Origin: Manihot esculenta
Taxonomy: Eukaryota; Streptophyta; Magnoliopsida; Malpighiales; Euphorbiaceae
Direction: 5' to 3'
DNA: 64,000 bases
NCBI RefSeq assembly: GCF_001659605.2
Contig: NC_035161.2
Location: forward strand, 25,529,691-25,593,690
Made by a program: the position numbers and the translations under genes. Each line of letters starts with the position of its first letter. Position 1 is the stretch's first letter. Below the pieces are notes generated by a model that made no database searches, was not told the origin of the DNA, and was given only the letters and a program-made list of their open reading frames with translations. Below are positions 1 to 10,299 of this stretch, one piece after another.

Positions 1-48
1 ACCTGGGAGACACGGGAGTCCATTCTCCAGCATCCTTATCTCTTCTAA
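1..48 (+). pseudogene. 3' end of Tekay/Del-type gypsy polyprotein (chromodomain tail), cut by window edge
   Basis: The first 15 codons and a TAA read as the end of a chromovirus integrase tail. They contain TWE, then LQ-PYLF before the stop. The same ending is seen on the minus strand in T2 (ends at 6188) and T3 (ends at 34404). In those copies the preceding residues form a chromodomain-like segment that in the family targets integration to chromatin. A polypurine tract and LTR follow on the same strand, as expected downstream of pol. Only the tail is visible, so the state of the rest is unknown. Confidence 0.8.
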
Positions 49-132
49 GGTGAGTGTTATGTGTTTTGTATGTATGTTTATGTTTTATGCTATGTATGCT
101 TGTTTGGTGAACATTCGGGGACGAATGTTTTT

Positions 133-144
133 AAGGGGGAGAGA
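133..144 (+). other. Polypurine tract (PPT) of plus-strand Tekay element
   Basis: A purine run (AAGGGGGAGAGA) lies immediately before the LTR start TGTAATACCCG at 146 and after the pol stop. In LTR retrotransposons this is the plus-strand DNA priming site. The equivalent runs in T2, T3 and T4 (minus strand) flank their 3' LTRs in the same way. Confidence 0.8.
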
Positions 145-390
145 ATGTAATACCCGACTAGACTCCGGTATCGGAATTCCTACCGTCCGGTGGAATCTCG
201 GATGTCGGAAACCTCTAGAAGGGTAAAACCATGTTTTTATAAAATATTTTCATGTATTTTATGGTTTTAAGTAAGAAAGAAAATGAGTTTTGAATGAAAA
301 AGACCAAGGGAAGAAATCCAGGTTCGGCCGCCGAACATGGTAGAGTTTTGGAGTCACCTTTGGCTTCCGAAGGTGGTTTGGCCAGCCACC

Positions 391-398
391 TATAAAAG
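391..398 (+). promoter_or_regulatory. TATA box of LTR promoter
   Basis: TATAAAAG sits in the conserved context GCCAGCCACC-TATAAAAGGC. The same block occurs at the equivalent place on the minus strand in other LTRs: near 5839-5845, 12711-12717, 31166-31172, 34060-34066, 50069-50075 and 55942-55948. RNA start would be expected about 30 bp downstream, giving a U3 of only about 275 bp. T4 (35204-43864) lacks a clear TATA at this place. Confidence 0.65.
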
Positions 399-896
399 GC
401 CCACTGGCTGAAAATGGGCGAGTTTTCTCCCCTATTTTCGGCCAACGGTGAGTCCATGCCCTCCCATGGTTGGTTTTGATGATTTTCCTCAAATCTTTCA
501 AGTTTTAACAAGTTTTAACTTGGTTTTGAAGATTTTTGAAGCTAAGATCAAGTTTTGGAGCTTGGAGACCCAAGGAGCTAGATTTCTCCCATCTCCAAGT
601 TAGGATCGTCTCTCCTCTCGATCTTCAAGAGGTAAGCTTAGATCCTACCTTTCTTGTATGTTTTAAACAAGTTTTGAGGGGTTATGGGGTAGAAATGCAT
701 GTTTAGGTTAATGTTGAGTTTATGGATAATGTGTGTTGTATGAGTTGCTATATGTGTTTGTGTTGGGGTTTAGGTTAGTTTGAGACCCCTATATGCTTAT
801 TTGCTTGTGTATGCATGTTGTAGAATAGCTAAATGCATGTTTGAATGGTTTGGGAGGCAAAATGTGCATGAGGAGGCTGAGTTCTGCCACTTTGGG

Positions 897-1165
897 AGAA
901 CTCAGGTTTGGCAGCCGAAGGACTTTCGGCCACCGAACCTGCCTGTGGAGGCAAGCCTTTGGCTGCCGAACCCTGCCCCCGAAAGTTGGACTTTCGGCTC
1001 TAGAGGGGAGTTTCGACCGCCGAAGGTGCCGCCGAACATGCATGAGTTTCGTCTCTGGAAGGGACTTTTGGCCGCCGAAGGTGCCGCCGAAAGTGGCTGA
1101 GTTTCGGCTTTGGAGGGACTTTCGGCCGCCGAACCTGCCGCCGAAAGTGCCCTGTTCAGCCTTCC
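897..1165 (+). repeat. Cluster of palindromic TTCGGC/GCCGAA motifs in LTR
   Basis: Within about 270 bp the motifs TTCGGC, GCCGCCGAA and CGGCCGCCGAA recur many times in both orientations, separated by short linkers such as 'ctctggaagggact'. Similar clusters occur in every complete Tekay LTR of the window (for example 5028-5320, 30405-30645, 33293-33550, 49303-49560 and 55225-55420). They can form hairpins and are rich in CpG. They also generate meaningless open frames rich in Pro, Lys and Arg on both strands. Confidence 0.75.
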
Positions 1166-1554
1166 TTTGCATAATTTCTATGATTGTTTTAAGGTGTTTT
1201 AGGGGGTTTTTGGGGAGTTGTTTAGAGTCATGATTCATGTATGTTTGGTCCCTCATTTGAGTCCACCTGTGTAGGTTCGGACCCGAGGAACCGAGGACCC
1301 CAGCAGTGAGTCAGCTGCTTCAGTGTCTTTTCAGAGCTAGCCTGAGGTGAGTAGAATGACTCTTTATGTTTCAAAGCAAATAATGAAAGCTTTAGCATGA
1401 TTCACGCATCATGAATGCCATGAGATATATTAGGTTGTTTGCATTAGAATTCACGAATATGTTGCATTGCATATTATATTGTTGATGTGGATGACCATTG
1501 GATGATCCATTAGCCCTCGTATGGAATGATATGATATGATGATGATACGGTATA

Positions 1555-1690
1555 GAAGTCCAGAAAGACCCATTCTACGTCCCTGGCACAATGTAAGAGA
1601 AAGTCCAGGAAGACCCATTCTACGTCACTGGCACATTGGAATGTTATGATATGTTATGTAAGGGAAAGACCAGGACCCATTCTACGTTCT
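1555..1690 (+). repeat. Short tandem repeats inside LTR
   Basis: Three imperfect units of roughly 45-60 bp, each with 'agtccag(g)aagacccattctac' followed by a 'gtcactggcaca'-like tail. Homologous units in other LTR subfamilies appear as CCAGGGGCGTAG-containing repeats (4440-4650 and 54600-54830), with different copy numbers. Confidence 0.6.
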
Positions 1691-2321
1691 GGCATTATTG
1701 GATATGTAGAGGGATATTGGTGACAAGTTCATCCTTAATGTGATTTGTTTGTGATGTGATGCATTCCATGAAAGCATGAATTTTAATATAATGTTTTACT
1801 ATTCTGCTCACTGGGCTCTAGTAGCTCACCCCATTCCCTTAATCCCCCAGGTTTGCAGGTACGGGATAGACCAGGAAGTCAGCAAGAGTAAAAAAGTCAT
1901 GTTGTATGTAATAGTTAGTTGTGGACATGTATTGTAAAATGTTATAATGTGATGTAATGTAAAGAATAGTATTGAGGATAGAATTGTACTTGGCCCTAGT
2001 GTATGTTAATCCCTTTTGGGTACATGATCTATGAAATGTTTTAATGATGATTTATGTAAACCAAGCTTAATGAATGATATGTTACCCCATTGGAGCATTT
2101 GATGAGGGCTCCAGTGTGGGGTTTTATGTTTATGGTTATGTGCATGTTCAGGTTAAGCTTGGTAAATGAAAGAAAAAGTTTAAAGTTTTCATGTATATGT
2201 TTGATCATGTATGGGATTTAACAGGTACACAGGATGTATGTTAGGCTTGCTACGGGTCCCGGCGACCTTATGTCGATCTGGATCCTAGCGCCGGTAGCGG
2301 TCTAGTTTCCGAGTCGTTACA

Positions 2322-2568
2322 GATTGGTATCAGAGCCCTAGGTTCATATGGTCGGACCTATAGTGTGTCGGGCTCATAGAGGTTATAGAAGGGCAAGCAC
2401 AATAGGAAAAATCATGTCCACTAGGGTAGGATGCAGAGTCCTGTCTTGAATAATGATGTGAAATGCCATGATTTTATGCATGTGCATTGATGATATGCTA
2501 TGTATGTGATGCGGGTTCATGTGTTTCCACATGAACCATTTGATGCTGATGTTTATGTGATGTGTGCT
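2322..2568 (+). other. Primer-binding site and 5' leader of a Tekay element, truncated
   Basis: TGGTATCAGAGC at 2325-2336 is the standard plant retrotransposon primer-binding site complementary to the 3' end of initiator methionine tRNA. The next ~230 bp match the leader of T3 (minus strand, 48017-48244). They include a 'ggttcatatggtcgg' block and a 'gtccactagg-taggatg' block. Similarity stops near 2568, where a different LTR family begins before the gag start would have been reached. Confidence 0.8.
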
Positions 2569-3610
2569 CCACCTCACAAGGAAACTTAGGGCAACACTCT
2601 TCTCCTCTTACTTTAAGATCAAGCAAGCTACACGCCTATATAAGAGCATCATTAAGCGCCGGCCAGACTTTTTCCCCATCTCAAATTCGGCGCAAGCTTC
2701 CCTTCTTCTCCTTCCAAGGCCACCGGCCACCTCTCTTCTTCTTCCTTTCTTTATTTTTTTGGTTTTGTTTCAGCCATGAGTGGCTGAAACTCTTTTTTTC
2801 TAGTTGAAGATTAGGTGAAACTTTAGTTGTTTTATGGATTGGGAGATCTAAACATACATTGTTTACCTTTTGTTTTTCAGTATTTATACAATTTCATGCT
2901 TAATTCCATTGTTGCTTTGTTGTTTAGATCTACGTTGATTCTTGATTGCAAAGTAATAATTTGTTAGTTTGGATAGTTTTGAGTTCGTAATTGCTTGGAT
3001 TATTCAAACATAAGTAACTCTTGGTGTAAAAATTAAGGAAATTGCATGATCTAGCGATATCACCATACGTTTGGGTAGCTAGAATTAGGTCTCTCTATCT
3101 CTTAATGCAATTGACAGTTGTTAGATGCCAAAGGCCCAAGGAGGTTCCTTGACAACTTGTTGATTAGGAATTAATTAGAGGACGTTCCCTAATTGATTTA
3201 TGCTTAAGGAGGGATATGGTGGTGAGAAGCGTCTTCCATCTCTATAACTAATTTATTAAATCAAACAAAGGAACCTAAGTATCAATGATCAATCCCAACA
3301 ACTGAAGTGGATTCAATTCTTCAACTAGAGCTTTTCTCATATTTAAATTCCTTTACTTTAATTATTTGTTTTATTTTATTGCTTTCAGTATTAGATTAAC
3401 TCAATCAATCTCAAAACCCCCTTTTTTTATTTTACTTTCAGTTAATTTACTTTTAGTTTATTTACTTTCAGTTTGTTTACTTGGTCTTGATAAGGAAAAT
3501 AGGTAAGTATCAATTCCCTGTGCATTCGATCCTTTTATCACTATCTACAGTTGTAAAATTGTTGATAATCAAAAAGTTATTTTTGACTGGTTTCGACAAC
3601 TGCACAGTCA
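2569..3610 (+). mobile_element. 5'-truncated LTR of a second gypsy-like family (family 2), plus orientation
   Basis: This stretch is the inverted counterpart of the LTR at 53926-57630. Shared landmarks are TATATAAG (2637-2644), 'ttcagccatgagtggctgaaa', an 'aagattaggtgaaactt' block and the terminus TTTCGACAACTGCACAGTCA. The left end lacks the upstream U3 seen in the other copy, so it is truncated where it joins the Tekay leader. Its right end abuts Tat gag sequence directly. No TSD could be paired. Confidence 0.75.
2637..2644 (+). promoter_or_regulatory. TATA box of family-2 LTR
   Basis: TATATAAG is positioned as in the opposite-strand copy, where the equivalent reads TATAAATA (complement of 57197-57204). 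Its place upstream of a CT-rich stretch and the conserved transcribed part fits an LTR core promoter. Confidence 0.5.
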
Positions 3611-3847
3611 AAAGGTAAGGACATAAAGGAGACCGCAAAATTTATTCGATTTCCAAAAGAAGGGATGACCAAAGTAAGTATAAGAATTACACTCCACTAA
3701 ATGACTCACGAACACATATTTTAATGTGGATAAGGAAAAATGACAAGGAAGTCAGATGGCCTCCCAAGCTCAACCTTGAGAAAGGTGGAAGGTGAGATAG
3801 GACCAAGTATTATTATTTTCACGAAGATCACAAATATACAATGAAGG
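3611..3847 (+). pseudogene. Tat-type gypsy gag, copy A part 1 (zinc-finger region), split by T2
   Basis: Broken reading frames encode gag C-terminal sequence of Tat elements. Near the 3' end is the start of the finger, a tyrosine-rich run followed by FHEDHKYT. The matching CRQLKD continuation lies beyond T2, from 12987. Copy C has the same finger intact on the minus strand around 53090-53160. The insertion site of T2 (TSD GAAGG, 3843-3847 and 12982-12986) therefore lies within the finger. Stops upstream show older decay. Confidence 0.7.
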
Positions 3848-6109
3848 TGTAACGACCCCAAAATGGACCGTCACCGGCGCTAGGATTCAGGTCGGCTTAA
3901 GGCCGCCAGAACCCGTAGCAAGCCTGCTATACTCTCTGTGTACCTGTAAATCTCATACATGATCATACATTAACTGTGAAAATAAAAACTCTTTTCTGAC
4001 CCAAGGCTTAACCGGTGCATGCACTATCTCTGTACTCTGTACTCTGTACACTGTACTCTGAACCCCTGACTAGAGCTTGCTCTAGATGGGTTAACTCATA
4101 CCTGTTAAGCCTGGTCTGTCACATATAGTAAAACATATATACATATACAGATCATGTTCTACACAACAGATTTACAACACAAATTACTAAGTCAAGCACA
4201 ACTATTACATCTCTTTAATATTACATGTCCACCCTATGTTAGTACATTTCTCTTTACTCTTTTTGGTACTCTGCTGATTTCCTCTCTACACTGTACACTG
4301 AACCTGCAAAATTGGGGTTAAGGGAGTGGGATGAGCTCTATAGCCCAGTGAGTAGAACAGTAAAACATCTCATTAAAATATGATCTCATGGAATGCACCA
4401 TAGCACAGACAATACACATCAAGGATAAACCTGTCACCACATAGTCCTAGTAACTCTGTGCCAGGGCGTAGAATCGAGCACCTGGTCTTCCTGTCATATA
4501 TGTATATGTGTATATAACACCTCTGTACTTACCATTGCCAAGGCATAGTCAAAGGCTCCTGGTCTTTACTATACCTGCCAGGGCGTAGTCAAAGGCTCCT
4601 GGTCTTTACTATATCTGCCAGGGCGTAGTCAAAGGCTCCTGGACTTCCTGTCTGAGACTATTGGATCATTCAGCATTCACCCATAACAACAATGAACTAT
4701 GCAATGCAACATATTCGTGAATGAATGCAAACAACCTGCTGTATCCTCATGATGCATGAACTATGCCAAAAAGCATTTCATTTTGCAATTGAAAGAATTA
4801 AGTTTAGTTCCACTCACCTCTGGCTAACTGGACTGACTCTGCAGGCTCTGAAAACTCTGGAGCAGTACTCACTGCTGCTCTCTCTGGTTCCTCTGGTCTG
4901 AACCTAAACAGATAGACTCAAATGAGGGACCAAACTAGTGTATGATTAACTGTGAGTAAACTCCCCAAGAATCCCTTTAAACTCACTCAAACATCTATGC
5001 AAAGCATGCAAAGGAAAGCTGGACAGAACACTTTCGGCGGCAGGTTCGGCGGCCGAAAGTCCTCTCCAGAGACGAAACTCAAGCACCTTCGGCGGCCGAA
5101 TCTCCACTTTCGGCTGCCGAACCCTTTCGGGGGCAAGTTTCGGAGGCCAAAAGGCACTCCAGAGATGAAAGTCTCTAACCTTCAGCGGCACCTTCGGCGG
5201 CCGAACTTCCCCCCAGAGCCGAAAGTCCAAAAGCTCGGGGGCAAGCTTGGGCAGCCGAAGCCACCTCCTCTCACCTCTTCAGGGGTTCGGTGGCCGAATG
5301 TACCTTCGGCGGCCGAACCTGAGTTCATCAGCAGGGCAGAACCTTGCCCTGCCTCTCGCCTAATTGCACCAAACTCCTCTCCCACGTCACACAACACTTC
5401 CTCCACTTGTATATACTCATGTATATGCTCAAAGGGGTCAAAAACTACCTAAAAACCCCAAACACACAACACAAACAACACAGAAACAAGCTTTATGCAC
5501 AAAATCTTCAAAACCTCACAAATAACCCTATTCATGCAACTCTCTCCATCAACCCCATAAAACCTTCAGAAAACATAAAAACAAGCTCAGGATCTTCACT
5601 TACCTCTTGAAATCAAGAAGATGAACGATCCGAACGTGGAGTTTTGAAGCAACTTGCCTTCAAACTCTCCAAACTTCACAACTTTGAGTTTTTAGCTTAA
5701 AACGTTCAAAATACCATAAAAACTAATCAAATCTTTGCATGAGTTAATAAAAACATGAAGAAATACTCACAAAGGACAGAGTTTCACCTCAGAAGACAAA
5801 AGAAACGGTGCTCTTACCGCTTCAACCGACTGAGGGCCATTTATAGGTGGCTGGCCAGACCACCTTCGGCGGCCACACGTGAAACCGAAAGCCATGCATG
5901 TTCGGCGGCCGAACCTCAACTTCGGCGGCCGAACCTGGCTTTTCTGCCTTGGTTCATTTCACTCAAAAACTCATTTCCTTATGCAATAAACTTGATGAAC
6001 ATATCAAAATATTTAACAAAAACATAATTCTAATCCTTCTAGAGATTCCAACATCCTGGACTCCATCGAAAAGTAGACTTCCGATGCCGGACTCCAGCAG
6101 GGTATTACA
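3848..6109 (-). mobile_element. 3' LTR of T2 (2262 bp, subfamily B)
   Basis: On the minus strand it starts TGTAATACCCTGC and ends CGTTACA. It contains the TATA motif (complement of 5839-5845) and two clusters of TTCGGCGGCCGAA-type palindromes (5028-5320 and about 5865-5935). Three tandem units with CCAGGGCGTAGTCAAAGG lie within 4440-4650. The adjacent complement of 6110-6124 is its polypurine tract. Confidence 0.9.
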
Positions 6110-6124
6110 TTCTCCCCCCCTTAA
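6110..6124 (-). other. Polypurine tract of T2
   Basis: On the minus strand this reads as an A/G-only run with eight G in a row, directly before the 3' LTR and after the pol stop at 6188. It is the expected plus-strand DNA primer site. Confidence 0.75.
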
Positions 6125-6187
6125 GAACATTCGTCCTCGAATGGTCCTAAACAAACAACTAACAGATACAAAGGAGGAAAACTAACC

Positions 6188-9100
6188 TCAAAACAGATAT
6201 GGATACTGCTGGAGCATAGACTCTCGCATCTCCCACGTACACTCTTCTAGATTATGGTGGTTCCACAGAACTTTCACCATCGGAATTTCCTTGTTCCTTA
6301 GCTGTCTGATCTGAGTGTCCAGAATCCGTACTGGCTGCTCTATATAAGTGAGATCTGTAAGAATCTCCACCTCAGGCTCACTCAGAACCTGATTCGGATC
6401 TGACACAAACTATCGTAATATAGAAACATGAAATACCGGGTGAATTCTCTCCATAGAAGCAGGTAAATCTAGCTTATACGACACATTTTCGATCCTCTGC
6501 AAGATCTCAAAGGGTCCAATGTACCGTGGAGCTAACTTACCCTTCTTCCCAAAACGAACCACGCCTTTCATTGGAGACACCTTCAGCAATACCATACTAC
6601 CCTCCTGAAACTCTAACTGCTTTCTGCGAACATCTGCGTAACTTTTCTGTCTGCTCTGAGCTGTTCTGATTCTCTCTCTGATCATGGGCACCACTCTACT
6701 GGTAATCTCTACTAATTCTGGCCCTGCAAGAGCCTTCTCTCCTATCTCTTCCCAGCAAACAGGGGATCTGCACTTCCTCCCATACAAAGCTTCATAAGGA
6801 GCCATCCCTATGCTAGCATGATGGCTGTTATTGTAGGCAAACTCCACCAAAGGTAGATGCTGCCTCCAAGAACCGCCAAAGTCTAACACACACAGTCGAA
6901 GCATATCCTCTATGGTCTGGATGGTCCTCTCTGACTGCCCATCAGTCTGTGGGTGGAAAGCAGTACTAAAATCTAATCTCGTGCCCATTGCACTCTACAG
7001 ACTTCGCCAAAATCTGGAGGTAAACTGAGGTCCTCTGTCTGAAACTATAGACACTGGAACTCCATGTAATCTCACTATCTCATCCAGATAGACCTGTGCT
7101 AACTTATCCACAGAATAGTTACTCCGAACTGGAAGAAAATGAGCAGATTTCATGAGTCTGTCCACAATCACCCATATAGAGTCTATCCTGTTGGACGCTG
7201 CTGGTAAACCCACTACAAAATCCATAGCTATGTTTTCCCATTTCCACTCTGGAATCGGTAATGGGTTAAGCATTCCAGCTGGCTTCTGATGCTCTAGTTT
7301 CACCCTTTGGCAAACCTCACAGGTAGTCACAAACTGCGCCACTTCTTTCTTCATGGTTGGCCACCAATAGATCCTTTTCAGATCCTGATACATCTTGGTG
7401 GCTCCTGGGTGAACACTATACCTCGCATTATGAGCTTCCCTCATCATGTCTTCCTTCACACTGCTCCTATCTGGTACACAAAGTCGACTCCCATAACGGA
7501 GGATCCCTTTGCTGTCAAAACGAAACTCTGCACTGTTGCCTGACTGAACAGTCCTGGCAATTTTCATCAACTCAGGGTCCTCATGCTGTCTCTGAGCTAT
7601 TTGCTCCAGAAACACAGGTGTCACTCTCATCTGTGCTATCAACGCACCTGTACCAGACAACTCTAACTGTAACCCCTCTTCTAAAAGCTTGTAAAGCTCC
7701 ATCACGACTGGTCTTCGCTCTGCTGCTATATGGGATAAACTGCCTAGTGATTTTCGGCTTAGGGCGTCTGCCACAACATTCGCCTTACCCGGATGATACT
7801 GGATCTTACAATCATAATCACTGAGCAATTCTACCCATCTTCTCTGCCTCAAATTCAGCTCTCTCTGACTCAAGATGTACTGTAAACTCTTATGATCGGT
7901 GAAGATCTCGCATTTCACTCCGTAGAGGTAATGCCACCACATCTTAAGTGCAAAGATAACTGCTGCCATCTCAAGGTCATGGGTGGGGTAATTCAACTCG
8001 TGCTTCTTCAACTGTCTAGAAGCATAAGCAATCACCCTATCACTCTGCATCAAAACACAGCCCAATCCCACTCGAGATGCATCACAGAACACTGTGAAAT
8101 CCTCATTACTCACAGGCAAAGCTAACACTGGTGCTGTGGTCAATCGCTTCTTGAGCTCCGCAAAGCTCTCTTCACACTGGTCTGACCAGATAAACTTCTG
8201 GTTCTTTTGAGTCAGTTTGGTCATAGGAGCTGCTATCTTTGAGAAGTTCTGAACGAACCGCCTGTAGTAACCTGCCAGTCCCAAAAAGCTTTTAATCTCA
8301 GTCACTGTAGTGGGTCTGGGCCAGTTAGCTACAGCCTCTATCTTCTTGGGATCTACTTCAATACCCTCTGCTGATACCACATGTCCCAAGAAGGAAATGC
8401 TCCTCAACCAAAACTCACACTTCGAGAATTTGGCATACAAACCATGCTCTCTCAGTGTCTGCAGCACTATTCTCAGATGCTGGGCATGCTCCTCTGCATC
8501 TCTGGAATACACTAAGATATCATCGATGAAAACAATGACAAAGTGATCCAGAAACTCACTGAAAACTCTGTTCATGAGATCCATGAATGCTGCAGGGGCG
8601 TTAGTTAACCCGAACGGCATCACTAAGAACTCATAATGCCCATATCTGGTCCTGAAAGCTGTCTTAGGCACATCTACCTCTCTGACTCTCAACTGATGAT
8701 ACCCGGATCTCAAATCTATTTTAGAGAAACAACCCGCTCCAGCTAGCTGGTCAAATAGATCATCAATCCTAGGTAAAGGATACCTATTCTTGGTAGTGAC
8801 CTTGTTCAACTGTCTGTAGTCGATACAAAGTCTGAGGGATCCATCCTTCTTTCTGACAAAAAGCACTGGAGCACCCCAAGGTGAGGTACTGGGGCGGATG
8901 AAACCCTTATCTACCAAATCCTGCAACTGCTCTTTCAACTCTTTTAACTCTGCTAGCGCCATCCTGTAGGGAGGAATAGAGATAGGTCTGGTATCAGGCA
9001 GCAATTCTATTTCAAACTCTATCTCCCTACCAGGTGGTAGTCCTGGAAGTTCGTCTGGGAACACATCGGGAAACTCTCGGACTACTGGTACTGTGGCTGG

Positions 9101-9256
9101 CTCCCTAACCTGACTGTCTAGCTCTCTCACATGAGCTAGAAACCCCTGACAACCCCTCCTAAGCAAACGACGAGCCTGAAGGGCTGAAATCAAATCTCTG
9201 GGTGTACCTCTCCTGTCTCCGCTGAAGACACACTCTGACCCATCCTGGTCTCTGAG
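6188..9256 (-). pseudogene. T2 pol: reverse transcriptase, RNase H, integrase and chromodomain, with two nonsense codons
   Basis: From the 3' half of the protease-RT linker onward this is a full pol: RT with [13 protein letters not shown] and the FIDDILVYS catalytic motif, RNase H with [10 protein letters not shown], an integrase HHCC zinc domain ending CEVCQRVK, and core Asp motifs in IWVIVDR and [17 protein letters not shown] segment and a C-terminal chromodomain with VKVLWNHHNLEE follow. A TAG at 6995-6997 falls inside the integrase core, between the second Asp and the catalytic Glu. Another TAG at 6410-6412 precedes the chromodomain. The first sits where T3 has CAG. The open frame seems to begin near 9409, but that start lies in the fold-back insert. 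Confidence 0.9.
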
Positions 9257-10294
9257 TGTAACAGCCCGGACGTGATCCCCGGAACTGTTACCGTTCACGG
9301 CCCGGATGTGATCCCCGGCCCCGTGAACAGCTCTTAACATCCCTTCACCCTCACGGGTTCCAGGCAGGATTTGTCCCCTTGGGTTCTCGTCAAACGCATC
9401 CTTCCCCAAGTGGATTTGGCCTAAATTTCCCTTTGGAAATTAGGTCGCCTCCCCCACTGCTCGAACCCTTGACCTCCCACTTTAAGGGAATAGTCTGGTG
9501 AGAGTGAGTGGGGGAGGTCAAGGGTTCGAGCAGTGGGGGAGGCGACCTAATTTCCAAAGGGAAATTTAGGCCAAATCCACTTGGGGAAGGATGCGTTTGA
9601 CGAGAACCCAAGGGGACAAATCCTGCCTGGAACCCGTGAGGGTGAAGGGATGTTAAGAGCTGTTCACGGGGCCGGGGATCACGTCCGGGCCGTGAACGGT
9701 AACAGTGCCGGGGGTCACGTCCGGGCTGTTACATAAAAAGGTGTCTTTTTTATGTAACAGCCCGGACGTGATCCCCGGCACTGTTACCGTTCACGGCCCG
9801 GACGTGATCTTCGGTCTCGTGAACAGCTCTTAACATCCCTTCACCCTCACGGGTTCCAGGCAGGATTTGTCCCCTTGGGTTCTCGTCAAACGCATCCTTC
9901 CCCAAGTGGATTTGGCCTAAATTTCCCTTTGGAAATTAGGTCGCCTCCCCCACTGCTCGAACCCTTGACCTCCCACTTTAAGGGAATAGTCTGGTGAGAG
10001 GGAACAATTGGTACTCACTCTCACCAGACTATTCCCTTAAAGTGGGAGGTCAAGGGTTCGAGCAGTGGGGGAGGCGACCTAATTTCCTAAGGGAAATTTG
10101 GGCCAAAGCCACTTGGGGAAGGATGCGACGTCGAGAACCCAAGGGGACAAATCCTGCCCGGAACCCGTGAGGGTGAAGGGATGTTAAGAGCTGTTCATAC
10201 GCCAGTGGAAAGCCCGAGGTGGCAAGAGGCCAGGCGAGGGATAGCCCTGGGTGTGAACGGTAACAATGCCGGGGTTCACGTCCGGGCTGTTACA
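9257..10294. mobile_element. Double fold-back (palindromic) element, 1038 bp, inside T2
   Basis: TG...CA ends and a perfect 5-bp TSD (CTGAG, 9252-9256 and 10295-10299) mark a discrete insertion. The T3 homologue (around 46120) has no insert at this place. Inside are two nearly complete palindromes: unit A 9257-9733 and unit B 9753-10294. Both start TGTAACAGCCCGGACGTGA and end with its inverse complement. They are joined by the 19-bp TAAAAAGGTGTCTTTTTTA, itself an imperfect palindrome. Each ~250-bp arm recurs four times in alternating orientation. No ORF of its own was recognised. The arms contain GGGTTCGAG, resembling a pol III B box, but no matching A box was found. Unit B has a divergent stretch near 10195-10255. 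Confidence 0.85.
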
Positions 10295-10299
10295 CTGAG

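Larger units (their letters stand above)
146..2321 (+). mobile_element. Tekay-type LTR, subfamily A (2176 bp), plus orientation
   Basis: It begins TGTAATACCCG and ends GTCGTTACA, the TG...CA termini shared by all Tekay LTRs here. It is closest in sequence to the two solo LTRs at 29265-31530 and 53976-56304, which are on the other strand. A TATA box sits only about 245 bp in, so most of the LTR is transcribed. Palindromic TTCGGCGGCCGAA-type motifs lie near 900-1165 and short tandem repeats at 1555-1690. A PPT lies on its left and a primer-binding site on its right, an order no single intact element has. Confidence 0.9.

Noticed and set aside
789..1256. Open frames rich in Pro/Lys/Arg (also 4946-5452, 11894-12278, 30290-30783, 33199-33652, 36430-36786, 42818-43174, 49208-49661, 55107-55487)
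   Set aside because: They are translations of the palindromic GC-rich LTR clusters, appear on both strands of the same DNA and have no family signature.
7307..8546. Plus-strand ORFs opposite T2 pol (and similar ones at 10937-11623, 44765-44998 and 46140-47546)
   Set aside because: They are antisense shadows of well-conserved minus-strand pol and gag; no conserved domain and no promoter.
9257..9409. N-terminus of the T2 pol frame starting at 9409
   Set aside because: The first ~50 codons lie in the fold-back insert and have no homology to protease or RT.
9510..9530. tRNA gene or SINE suggested by GGGTTCGAG
   Set aside because: Only a B-box-like core was found. No A box at proper spacing, no cloverleaf, no poly(A)/T tail, and it lies in a fold-back arm.
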